The position numbers and the translations under genes were made by a program. From Peribacillus asahii (GTDB lineage: Bacteria; Bacillota; Bacilli; Bacillales; DSM-1321), in NCBI RefSeq assembly GCF_004006295.1, contig NZ_CP026095.1:2280001-2344000 (forward strand): a stretch of DNA of 64,000 bases. Direction: 5' to 3'. The notes under the pieces were generated by a model. That model was not told the origin of the DNA. It saw only the letters and a list, made by a program, of their open reading frames with translations, and ran no database searches. Below, piece after piece: positions 1 to 8,617 of the stretch; position 1 is the first letter of the stretch, and every line of letters begins with the position of its first letter.

Positions 1-234
1 TATGATCTTTGGTGGAATCCTGCGGTCGAGGAGCAAGCGGCAGACCGTGCTCATCGAATTGGTCAGAAAAATGTTGTACAGGTTATCAAGCTTGTTGCCC
101 GTGGCACAATAGAAGAAAAAATGAATGAGCTCCAAGAAAAAAAGAGAGAGCTTATTGCAGACATTATCGATTCAGAAGAAAAAGCATCAGTCATTTTAAC
201 CGAAGAGGATATTCGTGAAATTTTGATGATATAA
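1..234 (+). CDS. SNF2-family helicase, C-terminal end (5' part outside window)
   Basis: The frame is open from base 1 and gives 77 residues ending at TAA. It begins with YDLWWNP and contains AADRAHRIGQ, the classic motif VI region of SWI2/SNF2 helicases, followed by a charged helix (EEKMNELQEKKRELI) typical of the C-terminal brace. These proteins are ATP-driven DNA translocases. The N-terminal part, including Walker A, is not in the window, so subfamily and length cannot be judged. A strong terminator follows directly. Confidence 0.9.
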   Translation, partial: YDLWWNPAVEEQAADRAHRIGQKNVVQVIKLVARGTIEEKMNELQEKKRELIADIIDSEEKASVILTEEDIREILMI

Positions 235-248
235 AAAATATAAGAGAG

Positions 249-279
249 GCACTACTTTCGTACGGAGTAGTGCTTTTTT
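249..279 (+). terminator. Rho-independent terminator of the SNF2 gene
   Basis: A perfect 7-bp stem (GCACTAC/GTAGTGC, 249-255 and 267-273) with an 11-nt loop is followed by a run of T. It lies 15 nt after the SNF2 stop codon. Confidence 0.85.
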
Positions 280-302
280 AACGTTTTAGGGCGGGTTATT
301 AG

Positions 303-357
303 CTTACTTTTATTTTAAGGAACATTGGTTTATATAAATTAAGAAGAATATCTACAT
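303..357. repeat. Upstream element duplicated at 4302-4386
   Basis: The blocks CTTACTTTTATTT, TTAAGGAACA, GTTTATATA and AATTAAGAAGAATATCTACAT occur here in order and again at 4302-4386. The second copy carries about 22 extra AT-rich bases in the middle. Here the element lies just upstream of the gene at 402 and may carry its promoter. Confidence 0.6.
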
Positions 358-401
358 CTTTAAACAAAATAATACAGAGACGAATGGAGGACGATACTGA
401 C

Positions 402-776
402 ATGGAGAGCGTATCAAATGTAGATAAATTGGAATCAATAAAATCCTTCCAATCAACAATTAGAAAACTTGAAAAAACCTTGGCTACGATGACTCAGAAA
501 GGCGCAAATACTGCCTTAGTAAAGAAACGACTCAAAGCTAGTTATATCGGCTTAGCCATGCTGGAAAACGTTTGGAATCAAAGACTCCATCATTACACCC
601 TGGAAGATTTAGCGGAAGCCCGCAATGTTCTTACTGGTTTATTTCCATCAATTGAGAACAGTTATGCTAAGTTAAAGGCAGGTAGTCCCCAAAAAACGCT
701 TTTAGAACGAAGAATTAAAGCGTTGGATCTAGCTGTTCAAGCGATTGACGACCTTTCCAATGGAATAGCTAAATAG
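402..776 (+). CDS. Hypothetical helical protein
   Basis: A 124-residue soluble, mainly helical protein that I do not recognise. It is rich in Lys, Leu and Ala with repeated basic patches (KKRLKASY, LERRIKALD) and has no signal peptide or membrane segment. An ATG at 384 is in frame, but GGAGG at 386-390 sits 11 nt before the ATG at 402, so 402 (MESVSNVDKLES) is preferred. It is probably monocistronic, lying between the SNF2 terminator and the MFS gene. Function unknown. Confidence 0.65.
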   Translation: MESVSNVDKLESIKSFQSTIRKLEKTLATMTQKGANTALVKKRLKASYIGLAMLENVWNQRLHHYTLEDLAEARNVLTGLFPSIENSYAKLKAGSPQKTLLERRIKALDLAVQAIDDLSNGIAK

Positions 777-897
777 AGTAATCGAAAGGGATTTCCAATC
801 CTAATTCAAGCCATAAAAATTACTTATTAAAAACTGGTTCCTACCGTTACAAAAAGCCATATATATAGAATAAAAGCCTAACAGGAGTAGATATTCA

Positions 898-2163
898 TTG
901 GACAAACAAAATAGCCGATTTAGATGGGTTGTATTTGCTTCTGTATTGTTTACTTATTTATTAATGTCAAGCCAACGTACTGCTCCGGGATTGATTATCG
1001 ACCAAGTAATGTTGGATTTTAATGTAACAGCAACAACAATTGGGTTACTGACAAGTATCCAATTTTTTGTGTATACGGGTTTGCAAATTCCGATGGGGAT
1101 TTTGGCTGATCGTTTTGGACCCAATTTCTTTCTAATTATTGGTGCAATCCTTACAGGTTTAGGTACAATCCTTTATAGCTTTGGCACGAATGAATTTTTC
1201 TTATTTTTTTCCAGAATTTTAACCGGGACGGGGGATGCGACCATCTGGGTCAATATGGTGTTAATTTTGAGCCAATGGTTTAATGCAAAGGAATTTACAC
1301 GATTAATTGGTATAGCAGCAATGACGGGAAGCCTTGGTTTCCTTTTGGCGACAGTTCCTTTCTCCTTATTGATTGACTTCCTTGGTTGGAGGGCAGCATT
1401 TTTTTTAGCGGGACTACTGCTATGCTTATGTGGCATTCTCCTTTATTTTGTACTTTTAAAAAAACCAAAACAATCGGTATTTATAAAAAATGAAGTACAA
1501 CGTGAAAAAACATTGGTTTTACTACGAAGAATATTTTCGAATCGGCAAGCATGGGCTTTATTCTTTTGTCACTTTGGAATTGTTGGAACGTATGTTGGAT
1601 TTATCAGTTCGTGGGGAGTGCCCTATGGGATGAATGTGTATGGAATGACACGTTCAGATGCGAGTCAACTTATTATGATTGGTCTGATCGGGGCACTTAT
1701 TGGTGCTCCTCTAGCTAGTTGGATTTCTAGTCAGTTAGAAACAATTAAATGGCCGTATGTTGTTGTTCATATCATTCTTTTATCGACTTGGTCAATCTTT
1801 CTTTTATTTAATGGGAATCCTCCATTTTTCTTGTTAACTATACTTTTCTTTATTATTGGCCTTGCATATGGGGCAAATGCCTTAACTTTTGCTGCCGTTC
1901 GTCAATCTTTTCCTATCATAGAATCTGGTATTGTCTCTGGGTTTGCGAATACGGGTGGATTTCTAAGTGCCGTATTGCTGCCAAGTATTTTTGGAAAACT
2001 ATTGGATTATTTTCAAACTGCTTCAGGTAGTATAAGCGATGGATACTACTATGGTTTCATCACTCCAGTTATCTTCTCCATGATTGGCCTGATTGGAGTG
2101 CTTTTGATTAAGGAAAAGCGCCAGCTGCAGGAGGTAAAGTCAATATCTACTTATTTTAAATAG
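898..2163 (+). CDS. MFS transporter, 12 transmembrane segments
   Basis: A 421-residue membrane protein of the major facilitator superfamily, probably a proton-coupled exporter or organic-anion transporter. The loop between helices 2 and 3 carries the family motif A form (GILADRFGPN, about residues 67-76). A central cytoplasmic loop rich in Lys/Arg (about 190-210) separates two six-helix halves, and the length is normal for the family. The start is TTG with AGGAG at 883-887, 10 nt upstream. Substrate cannot be deduced. A weak hairpin follows the gene. Confidence 0.85.
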   Translation: MDKQNSRFRWVVFASVLFTYLLMSSQRTAPGLIIDQVMLDFNVTATTIGLLTSIQFFVYTGLQIPMGILADRFGPNFFLIIGAILTGLGTILYSFGTNEFFLFFSRILTGTGDATIWVNMVLILSQWFNAKEFTRLIGIAAMTGSLGFLLATVPFSLLIDFLGWRAAFFLAGLLLCLCGILLYFVLLKKPKQSVFIKNEVQREKTLVLLRRIFSNRQAWALFFCHFGIVGTYVGFISSWGVPYGMNVYGMTRSDASQLIMIGLIGALIGAPLASWISSQLETIKWPYVVVHIILLSTWSIFLLFNGNPPFFLLTILFFIIGLAYGANALTFAAVRQSFPIIESGIVSGFANTGGFLSAVLLPSIFGKLLDYFQTASGSISDGYYYGFITPVIFSMIGLIGVLLIKEKRQLQEVKSISTYFK

Positions 2164-2215
2164 TGTCGCTAAAATACTGTAATCTGGTTAATTTCTATTT
2201 AAAATCTTTACAAGT

Positions 2216-2247
2216 GCCATACTTCAAGAAGGGAGTATGGCTATTCT
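2216..2247 (+). terminator. Probable terminator after the MFS gene
   Basis: Perfect 8-bp stem GCCATACT/AGTATGGC (2216-2223 and 2234-2241) with a short T-poor tail, about 50 nt after the stop codon. Confidence 0.5.
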
Positions 2248-2290
2248 TATTAAAGTAAAAAGAAGCAGGTCAGTTGAATAATTCTGCTGA

Positions 2291-2674
2291 TTGTTGAAAA
2301 AGTATATTTCCGCAGATGAAGGTACTACTGCTAAGTATTTAAAGTCATATGAAGTAATGCATTCTTTATTTGAAATTGATAATGATCCATTAATTACATA
2401 TGAAAATAAATTATATATTGAATGGGGAAAGGCATCTGTGAAATGGTCTCAAAAAGGAACTAATGAAAAAATCATTACACAGTTAGTGAATACAAGTCAA
2501 TTTGTCTTTCCAGGATACGAAAATTGTACAGGGATAATAAAATTGTTTAAAAAACGCCAGTCATGTTATTGTTATTCAACAATCGGGCCAGATTGTGGAA
2601 CAACACTTAAAAAGGTAATTGGTATACAGAGAAGAAGATTGTCAAGAAATGTACTTAAGCTAACGGGAGTTTAG
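2291..2674 (+). pseudogene. GIY-YIG-type nuclease N-terminal remnant running into a dispersed repeat
   Basis: The open frame has 127 codons with a TTG start and no ribosome binding site. Its first about 80 residues (pattern LYIEWGKASVKW, TNEK, FPGYEN) resemble the region before the catalytic domain in a Bacillus family of GIY-YIG nucleases, where a WG..W..TNEK..I stretch precedes FPGYENV. Just after FPGYEN the similarity stops and the sequence enters a copy of the GCGCCCGATTGTTGAA repeat (minus orientation, 2533-2589), so the last about 45 codons are read-through of repeat DNA. The catalytic domain is absent. The family assignment is from memory of motifs and is tentative. Confidence 0.35.
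2533..2589 (-). repeat. GCGCCCGATTGTTGAA-family dispersed repeat
   Basis: Read on the minus strand this matches the copy at 23405-23458 almost base for base: GGCCCGATTGTTGAAT, then CATGACTGGCG, then TTTTTTAAACAA and TTATTATC. It interrupts the nuclease-like remnant. Confidence 0.75.
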
Positions 2675-2767
2675 TTGAAGTACATTCCTTCACAAAGTTA
2701 GAATGAATAATGAATTCATGCAAATTAACATACTAAGACCAAATAATTCGAACATGAGGTGAGTATG

Positions 2768-3181
2768 ATGAATCGGGTCGGAAAATATGCCATTCAAAAA
2801 GATATGGACGAAACGGAATTGTTGAAAATGGTACTTGAACTTCCGGAAAAAGATAAAATGTTAATGTGGTCAGAGGGGTATATCGACCTTGTTATTAATA
2901 AATTGCCGGAGTATGGTAAGGATATTTTGGTGATTCGCAAAGATAAATGGGAAGATACGAAAGCCTATTACCAAGACCAACTTGACGACATCCTTTCAAA
3001 AGAAGAAGTAAAAATGAAAATGAAGAGCGAACGAAAAGAATTCGCTCTTTTTGTCATGGAGAATTTTAAGAAGTTTCAATCTTTACTCTTTTTGTGTTAT
3101 GACGGTAATTTAAAAGATGTTGATTTAAGAAAATTCATTTACCGGAAGAGATATGGAACAAGAAAAAATTATTTAAAATAA
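2768..3181 (+). CDS. Hypothetical protein, possibly RNA ligase C-terminal fragment
   Basis: A soluble basic protein of about 137 residues. GAGGTGAG at 2756-2763 is the ribosome binding site, so a GTG inside it at 2759 is not the start; ATG 2768 (or 2765) is. The C-terminal half (ERKEFALFVMENFKKFQS, LFLCYDG) recalls the C-terminal helical region of T4 Rnl1-type RNA ligases, but the nucleotidyltransferase domain with its KxDG lysine motif is absent. This is either a truncated ligase or an unrelated small protein. Neighbours are decayed genes. Confidence 0.45.
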   Translation: MNRVGKYAIQKDMDETELLKMVLELPEKDKMLMWSEGYIDLVINKLPEYGKDILVIRKDKWEDTKAYYQDQLDDILSKEEVKMKMKSERKEFALFVMENFKKFQSLLFLCYDGNLKDVDLRKFIYRKRYGTRKNYLK

Positions 3182-3220
3182 GAAAAAAATAAACTATCGA
3201 GGGCGTTAGTTCAAGAAGAA

Positions 3221-3267
3221 CAGTCACTTCTTACACTAACGAATACAGGTTAGTGTAAGAAGAACTG
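3221..3267. repeat. Long perfect hairpin (14-bp arms)
   Basis: CTTCTTACACTAAC at 3227-3240 and its exact complement at 3249-3262 flank an 8-nt loop. CAGT/ACTG just outside extends the pairing after a two-base mismatch. There is no T-run, so it is not a typical terminator. The adjacent GGGCGTTAGTT resembles part of other dispersed repeats in the window. Confidence 0.6.
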
Positions 3268-3320
3268 GCTAAAATATTCTTATAGGTAGTATTGATATAA
3301 TTAGTAAATGGAGGCAAATG

Positions 3321-3536
3321 ATGAACTTTTTTGATTGGAAAATCGAAATGGCAGACGGTTTAAAACCGTATATAGATATTAAAAATAAAAGAATGGCTAT
3401 TCTTACAACTGAGGATGATGAAATTCATATGGCTTTAGAATTTGATGAAAACAACAATTTAGTTATGCACCCAAGATGGAATATAAACATTATTATCTTA
3501 GGTGATAAACATTTGAAATTCACTACAAATTCATAA
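3321..3536 (+). CDS. Small hypothetical protein
   Basis: A 71-residue protein (MNFFDWKIEMADGLKPYIDI). GGAGG at 3310-3314 lies 6 nt before ATG 3321, favouring it over ATG 3318. The predicted fold is beta-rich with an acidic middle (TTEDDEIHMALEFDENN). There is no signal or membrane segment and I do not recognise the family. The end (LKFTTNS) is close to a zone of decayed coding DNA, so it could be a truncated gene. Confidence 0.4.
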   Translation: MNFFDWKIEMADGLKPYIDIKNKRMAILTTEDDEIHMALEFDENNNLVMHPRWNINIIILGDKHLKFTTNS

Positions 3537-3639
3537 AGTTATTCTTCAAGTAACGGGTAAAACGTACTTAAAAGAAAGCTACAAGCAATTTCGTTTGGTT
3601 ATAACCGTAATTAAAAAGAATAGGTGATTTAGGCGGTAC

Positions 3640-3905
3640 AGTATTTTGGGGAAGTGCAGATTTTAAAGAACAACTGTTAACTTCTAGATTAAGCGAACGT
3701 TGATAATCGATCATTCTCATTTGCATTAGAATCCCACCTTAAAGATTTTTTAGCAAGGAATTTACATAGTATTTCAATTGGAGGACAAAATTTATCATCG
3801 TATTATGATCAAAATAATCGAGTTGGTATAGAGTATTAAACTGACATAGGTCCAATAGATATTCTAGCTGCAGATGAAACTGTATTGAACTTAAAGTAGG
3901 AAGTG
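3640..3905 (+). pseudogene. Remnant of a NucS/DUF91-type PD-(D/E)XK nuclease gene
   Basis: Translation from 3720 gives FALESHLKDFLARNL, then GIEY, a stop at 3837, then TDIGPIDILAADE and LNLK, with a second stop at 3897. The pattern (E-x-HL-DFL-NL ... D-GxIDILA-D ... ELK) is that of the NucS/DUF91 restriction-endonuclease-like fold, where the Asp of ID(I/L)LA and the ELK are catalytic. Here the Glu of ELK is Asn and two stops interrupt the frame. An upstream piece, GGTVFWGSADFKEQL (about 3644-3690), may belong to the same or a neighbouring lost gene. Confidence 0.45.
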
Positions 3906-4301
3906 GTTGTTTCAAGAAGTGTCATTTGGAGCTAACCATTTTTCTTTATTGATGTGAATATAATGGGAATATACACTTGACTGTAGTTTGAATAAGAAAG
4001 TGAGCGGGGAATTTTGAAGATATCTGAGGTACATGAAAGGTATTTGTTTACAAATGAAGAAAGAGGATTACATAAATAAAAAGACTGTACATTTACCCTT
4101 TGAAATTATTCCAGATGAGATATTTCAAAGGGTAAAAGCATACGATTACAAATAATATACAGTGTGAGAAACTAGAAACAAAAAACAGCATCTGGAGCAA
4201 TATGATATTTTAAAATAATTATCCTATGGTCATAACCCGTTATTTTTAGCATTTTATCCAAATTTGCACATACTAATATAATAATTAAAGTGTGAAATCA
4301 A
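3906..4301. other. Non-coding or decayed region
   Basis: No convincing gene. It holds an inverted repeat at 4094-4134 (TACCCTTTGAAAT and its exact complement, 15-nt loop, no T-tail) and otherwise AT-rich sequence with stops in all frames. Confidence 0.5.
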
Positions 4302-4386
4302 CTTACTTTTATTTGTTTTTTTTAAGGAACACTCGTTTATATATATAATAAAAAAAATGCCTATAATTAAGAAGAATATCTACATT
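4302..4386. repeat. Second copy of the 303-357 element
   Basis: The same ordered blocks as at 303-357, from CTTACTTTTATTT through TTAAGGAACA to AATTAAGAAGAATATCTACAT. Two copies flank the cluster of decayed genes between them. Confidence 0.6.
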
Positions 4387-4404
4387 TATTATTTTTGATT
4401 AATA

Positions 4405-4494
4405 ACAGATCTAGACAAATATGAAACCCAAATAGTAAGATTATCTGATTGTGCTATTCGTGATGTAATGTATAACCAATTACACAACAAGTGA
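4405..4494 (+). pseudogene. Short coding remnant
   Basis: Open for 29 codons (TDLDKYETQIVRLSDC...) with protein-like composition but no start codon or ribosome binding site. The family is not recognised. It probably belongs with the next small frame. Confidence 0.25.
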
Positions 4495-4531
4495 CTAAAG
4501 CGTGAAATTCTATTTATCTTATCGTGTCTAG

Positions 4532-4792
<261 letters not shown>

Positions 4793-4888
4793 TCGTTTTT
4801 TTATTAGATATCAAGTCTCAAAAACTAAGATTACTTATGATATTGAGACGAGATGAATTTTTTATGTTTATTTTTATAAATAAATTAA

Positions 4889-4943
4889 ATTACTTAAAAT
4901 AAATACGACCAGCCATTTATTTAAGTAATTATTGGTGGTCGTA
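4889..4943. other. Two overlapping hairpins that compete or form a pseudoknot
   Basis: Arms at 4889-4904 and 4915-4929 (ATTACTTAAAATAAAT against ATTTATTTAAGTAAT) enclose one half of a second pair, TACGACCA at 4904-4911, whose partner TGGTCGTA is at 4936-4943. Both cannot form fully at once. The surrounding 4793-5104 stretch is very AT-rich and has no gene. Confidence 0.4.
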
Positions 4944-5104
4944 TAAATCATCAAAAAATTAATTAATACTTAATACAATGATTATTATTTTTTAATATTT
5001 AAGTAGTTTGTTATAAAAAGCTCCTTAGGAAATTAATTTAAGTATAATATTTTTCCGTTAAATAAAATTAAAATAAAACTCTTTACTTTTAAACAAGAAT
5101 ACAA

Positions 5105-5950
5105 TCAATTAGTCCAATGAGATGGCTTCTGTATGTGCGTTGGTAATATCGTTTTACTATTGCCTTTAGCGGAATTAACTTGCATTTGAGTTAAAAACAT
5201 ACTTGTAGAAAGATTTGCTCCATTTAAATTCGCATCACGCAAATCAGCTCCAATAAAATCAACACCCCTTAGATCTGAGTTTCGTAAATCAGCAGCAATT
5301 AAATAGGCTCCTCGTAAATCAGTCGTTCTTAAATCTTTTCCTGTTAAGTTTTTTCCAACCCAATCAACGCCCCTGTATTTTTTGCCTTTCTTAATAGCAA
5401 ACACTTTCGAGCTTAGTTCATTTCGAATATATTCACTTGTTTCTAAAAGTAATTCGTTTACAGGGATTCGACACTCTACAATATTTAATGATAATAAGCT
5501 ATCAGCATCCATATCCGTAAGACTTTGCAATTTTTCTAATTGTTTATTTAACTTATCCTGTAATGAATGTGACACCTCATAAGTTAATGCTTCAGCGATA
5601 AATGCAATCATTTCATATAATTGTTCCATGACCGGAAATACACGAAACATTTTTTCAGCAATCTCAGGGTGCTCTTGCCAACTTTGGCCATTGAAAGTAA
5701 CTTGAGAAACTTTTTGACCAGCTCCCAAACAATCAAATACGGTACATCCCTTAAATCCTTTTTCTCTTAGACTCTCATGAATCTTACATCGAAAATCTCT
5801 TTGTAGATTAGGACAAGGTGTTCCAGCGATTTTATTGATTGCAAAATCACTTGATGCTGCAACATTAAGCGCTGTACAACAGAGTCCAAAGCAACTCGTA
5901 CAATCAGCTTTTAAACTTTTTCTAAGATTTTTGGCTGTTTCATTATCCAT
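5105..5950 (-). CDS. Pentapeptide-repeat protein with Cys-rich N-terminal domain
   Basis: 281 residues. The N-terminal about 80 carry an ordered Cys pattern (CTSCFGLCC near 17-25, then PCPNL, FRCKIH, GCTVFDC) that suggests a metal-binding domain related to the YkgJ type. A helical middle follows. Residues about 207-255 form a right-handed pentapeptide solenoid with repeats such as ADLRN, SDLRG, ADLRD, ANLNG. There is no signal peptide. The start ATG has AGAGGG upstream. It follows the AAA ATPase gene on the same strand but is separated by a terminator. The role is not established; pentapeptide proteins often act as DNA mimics or scaffolds. Confidence 0.8.
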   Translation of the reverse strand: MDNETAKNLRKSLKADCTSCFGLCCTALNVAASSDFAINKIAGTPCPNLQRDFRCKIHESLREKGFKGCTVFDCLGAGQKVSQVTFNGQSWQEHPEIAEKMFRVFPVMEQLYEMIAFIAEALTYEVSHSLQDKLNKQLEKLQSLTDMDADSLLSLNIVECRIPVNELLLETSEYIRNELSSKVFAIKKGKKYRGVDWVGKNLTGKDLRTTDLRGAYLIAADLRNSDLRGVDFIGADLRDANLNGANLSTSMFLTQMQVNSAKGNSKTILPTHIQKPSHWTN

Positions 5951-5987
5951 TTTTATACCCTCTTAAAACTTCTTAATTTTCGATTAG

Positions 5988-6019
5988 AAAAAACCAACAT
6001 CATTAGTCGTTGGTTTTTT
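5988..6019 (-). terminator. Terminator of the AAA ATPase gene
   Basis: AAAAAACCAAC at 5988-5998 pairs with GTTGGTTTTTT at 6009-6019. On the minus strand it follows the ATPase stop codon and ends in a T-run. Confidence 0.8.
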
Positions 6020-6039
6020 GCTATGCATACATATTAGTA

Positions 6040-7323
6040 TTAAAAGTTAAATCCTACCTTCGTTTCACTATCTGAATCCCAGGATAACTCTTTACTTTTT
6101 CGATTATCCGCTTTTAATTCGTTGCAAATATCTAATACGTCTACTTGCTGTTCATAATGCCATTGAAGCGCGACGGCATTATATACCTCGTTTAATTGTG
6201 CAAATGAAAAACCATCTGTTGAATTTGCAATCAGTGTTAGATCTTTTTTAGAGATTAGATTAGTAATGTTTTTCTTTAGTAAATATTGATAACGCATTTC
6301 TTGCGTTGGTCCTTTTATTTCATAAGCGCGATCAAATCGTCCTGAACGGTTAATAAGCGCTGGATCGATTTTTTCTGGATAATTTGTTGTTCCAATTAAA
6401 AAAATGCCTTCCTTAGACGTTGCCCCATCTAATGTATTAAGGAATACTGAACGTACTTCTTCTGGCATGGAGTCAATATCTTCAATAACTAAGACCATTG
6501 GCGCCATTTTCGCAACAGATGAAAATACTTCTTTAATCGAATAACTTGTTGTATATTCTGTAATTTGCCAGTATGCTACAGGTGCTGAAATACTGTTTGC
6601 AATCGATTTAACAAGCGTTGTTTTTCCGTTTCCGGGTTTACCATACAGTAAAATTCCTCGTTTATACGGAATTTGATACGTTTTGAAAAACTCTCCGCTG
6701 TTTGTGAAAAATTCATCAATCGAGCGGTAAATTTGCTTTTTCATAGACTCTTCTAAAAAAACATCCTCACGTGTAACTAGATTCGTAATCTTTTCTTTTT
6801 CATTTTCAACGCCGTCTTCCGTATCAATAAATACAGTTACATAATCTTTAATATATTCGCGTTTCCGCTTTAATACATACGTTAAAAAGTTCCCTAATAC
6901 CTGTTCATTTTCCGCAAATACATAATCATGTTCCATATTGTCATGTGCTTGATAAATTGGCATTCGTACGAGCGCAATCTGATAGTCTGGATAATAGTAT
7001 AAATGATTATTAATACTTGCTTTAACAAGGAATTCCATTTGCTTATCGTTATGATTAGATGAAATGACACCTGCTTCTACACAATCATACACAGTAGCAA
7101 GTGATTGAACACGATCAGGATGAATGATTAAATCTTCTTCAAGTACTTCCCAAATTTCATTAGAGGTTTCACCATCAGAAAATAGTTGAAATTCCTTTCC
7201 TGTTTCTTCTGTAAGCTTTTTTTGTATGTTATGAATAGCAAACGCATAATTATAATATTGTGGTGCCGATTCTATACTCGTTTTAGAAAATTGAATAATA
7301 GATTGATGGTTTACTTTACTCAC
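6040..7323 (-). CDS. BCS1-like AAA+ ATPase
   Basis: 427 residues. The N-terminal about 200 residues form a variable alpha/beta domain. The AAA module has Walker A GKPGNGKT (229-236), Walker B VLVIEDID (277-284), a sensor-1 Asn in GTTNYPEKID (about 314), and the arginines of NRSGRFDR (326-332). Such proteins remodel or unfold other macromolecules using ATP; BCS1-like bacterial members are poorly characterised. No transmembrane segment is visible, unlike mitochondrial BCS1. The start is GTG with GGAAGGG 5 nt upstream. Monocistronic, with its own terminator. Confidence 0.8.
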   Translation of the reverse strand: MSKVNHQSIIQFSKTSIESAPQYYNYAFAIHNIQKKLTEETGKEFQLFSDGETSNEIWEVLEEDLIIHPDRVQSLATVYDCVEAGVISSNHNDKQMEFLVKASINNHLYYYPDYQIALVRMPIYQAHDNMEHDYVFAENEQVLGNFLTYVLKRKREYIKDYVTVFIDTEDGVENEKEKITNLVTREDVFLEESMKKQIYRSIDEFFTNSGEFFKTYQIPYKRGILLYGKPGNGKTTLVKSIANSISAPVAYWQITEYTTSYSIKEVFSSVAKMAPMVLVIEDIDSMPEEVRSVFLNTLDGATSKEGIFLIGTTNYPEKIDPALINRSGRFDRAYEIKGPTQEMRYQYLLKKNITNLISKKDLTLIANSTDGFSFAQLNEVYNAVALQWHYEQQVDVLDICNELKADNRKSKELSWDSDSETKVGFNF

Positions 7324-7376
7324 TACATCCCTTCCTCTCTACGTAAATCACCTACAATTTTACATGAAAGGAATAA

Positions 7377-7416
7377 AAAAGAACACTAAAACCCATTTAA
7401 GGTTTAGTGTTCTTTT
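7377..7416 (-). terminator. Terminator of the acyl-CoA dehydrogenase gene (bidirectional)
   Basis: AAAAGAACACTAAAACC (7377-7393) pairs with GGTTTAGTGTTCTTTT (7401-7416), leaving a short loop. Strong in both directions. Confidence 0.85.
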
Positions 7417-7419
7417 TCT

Positions 7420-8562
7420 TTAATCATACAAAGCGGATTTCGCTAACAGTGTAATCGTTGCATCATCCATTGGTGGATTGTGCAGTCCTGCACGAACGTC
7501 ACAATAATAACGCTGTAGCGGATTGTTTCTCTGCAAGCTCTTTGCACCAACGACACGCATTGCTTTATCCACAACTGAAATAGCATGATTTGTAACAGAA
7601 TGCTTCACCGCTCCTAATTCTTTCATTAAGAATGGACGCTGCTCTGGTTGTTGTTCCCACTTTTCAGCAACAGAGTAAAGAAAATGGCGTGCCTCTGCTA
7701 GTTCTAATTCGATTTCACCAATTGTACGTTGCACATTTGGCAAATCACGAATTGGGCTTGGAAGACTATTCGGCTTATACGTTTTCGCAAACTCAACGGC
7801 ATAGTTCCTAGCTGCCGCAGCAATGCCTAAATAACACGCTGGAATATGTAAAAGCCACCCTTCACCTTGTTTCTTTCCTGGCTGCTGCCGCACAACTAAA
7901 TACTTTTCTGGTACTGCTACATCTTGTAGTACTAAATCATGGCTGCCTGTTCCTTGCATAGATACCATATCCCATGTTTCTTCAATACTTACACCGTCTA
8001 GATTTCGATGAATTAAAAAAGTCCCCATGATCTCTTCTTCTGGTATCCAAGCTGTAACAAGAATAATGTCTAAAATATATGAAAGTGTCGTGAACGTTTT
8101 TCGTCCAGTGATACTCCATTGATTACCTTGTTTAGTGGCTATTGTCTCAGGACGTGCACCACGTGTAGGGCTGCCTGAATTCGGCTCTGTTGCCGCTGTA
8201 TTCACAATCGCGCCCTTTGCTACTTCCTGAAAAAATTCATCCAGTACATCAGAATTCCATGGCTTTTTTTCAGTTAACGAAAGGACGGTCCCAACATGCC
8301 AGCCAATAGCTAATGCTGTCGGTCCACACTGAGTAGCAATCGCTTCTTGTGCTAGTAGGAAATCATATAACGAACCTCCGCTCCCACCGTATTCTTTCGC
8401 TAATGTTAATGTAGGATAACCGAACTCCTTAAGCTCTTTCATATTTTCAAAAGGAAAACCTCTTGATTCATCAAGTGCTTCAGCACGTTCTGAAAATAAT
8501 TGAATGGCTGCATTTAAGCTATTGATATAATCCTCTTGTTCCTTTGATTGAAAAAATGGCAC
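7420..8562 (-). CDS. Acyl-CoA dehydrogenase family protein
   Basis: 380 residues, close to the normal length of soluble FAD-dependent acyl-CoA dehydrogenases. It shows the N-terminal helical domain (EYGGSGGSLYDFLLAQEAIA), a middle beta-domain with a family-like NTAATEPNSGSPTRG and WSITGRKTFTT, and a C-terminal helical domain ending RVVGAKSLQRNNPLQRYYCDVRAG. The overall pattern resembles B. subtilis YdbM. The substrate is unknown, and the acyl-CoA family also includes flavin monooxygenases (DszC-like), so dehydrogenase activity is inferred. GTG start after AAGGATGA. Monocistronic. Confidence 0.8.
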   Translation of the reverse strand: MPFFQSKEQEDYINSLNAAIQLFSERAEALDESRGFPFENMKELKEFGYPTLTLAKEYGGSGGSLYDFLLAQEAIATQCGPTALAIGWHVGTVLSLTEKKPWNSDVLDEFFQEVAKGAIVNTAATEPNSGSPTRGARPETIATKQGNQWSITGRKTFTTLSYILDIILVTAWIPEEEIMGTFLIHRNLDGVSIEETWDMVSMQGTGSHDLVLQDVAVPEKYLVVRQQPGKKQGEGWLLHIPACYLGIAAAARNYAVEFAKTYKPNSLPSPIRDLPNVQRTIGEIELELAEARHFLYSVAEKWEQQPEQRPFLMKELGAVKHSVTNHAISVVDKAMRVVGAKSLQRNNPLQRYYCDVRAGLHNPPMDDATITLLAKSALYD

Positions 8563-8617
8563 GTAACATCATCCTTCCTAATAAAACACAATATCTACTT
8601 TAATTCTATCACTTTAG

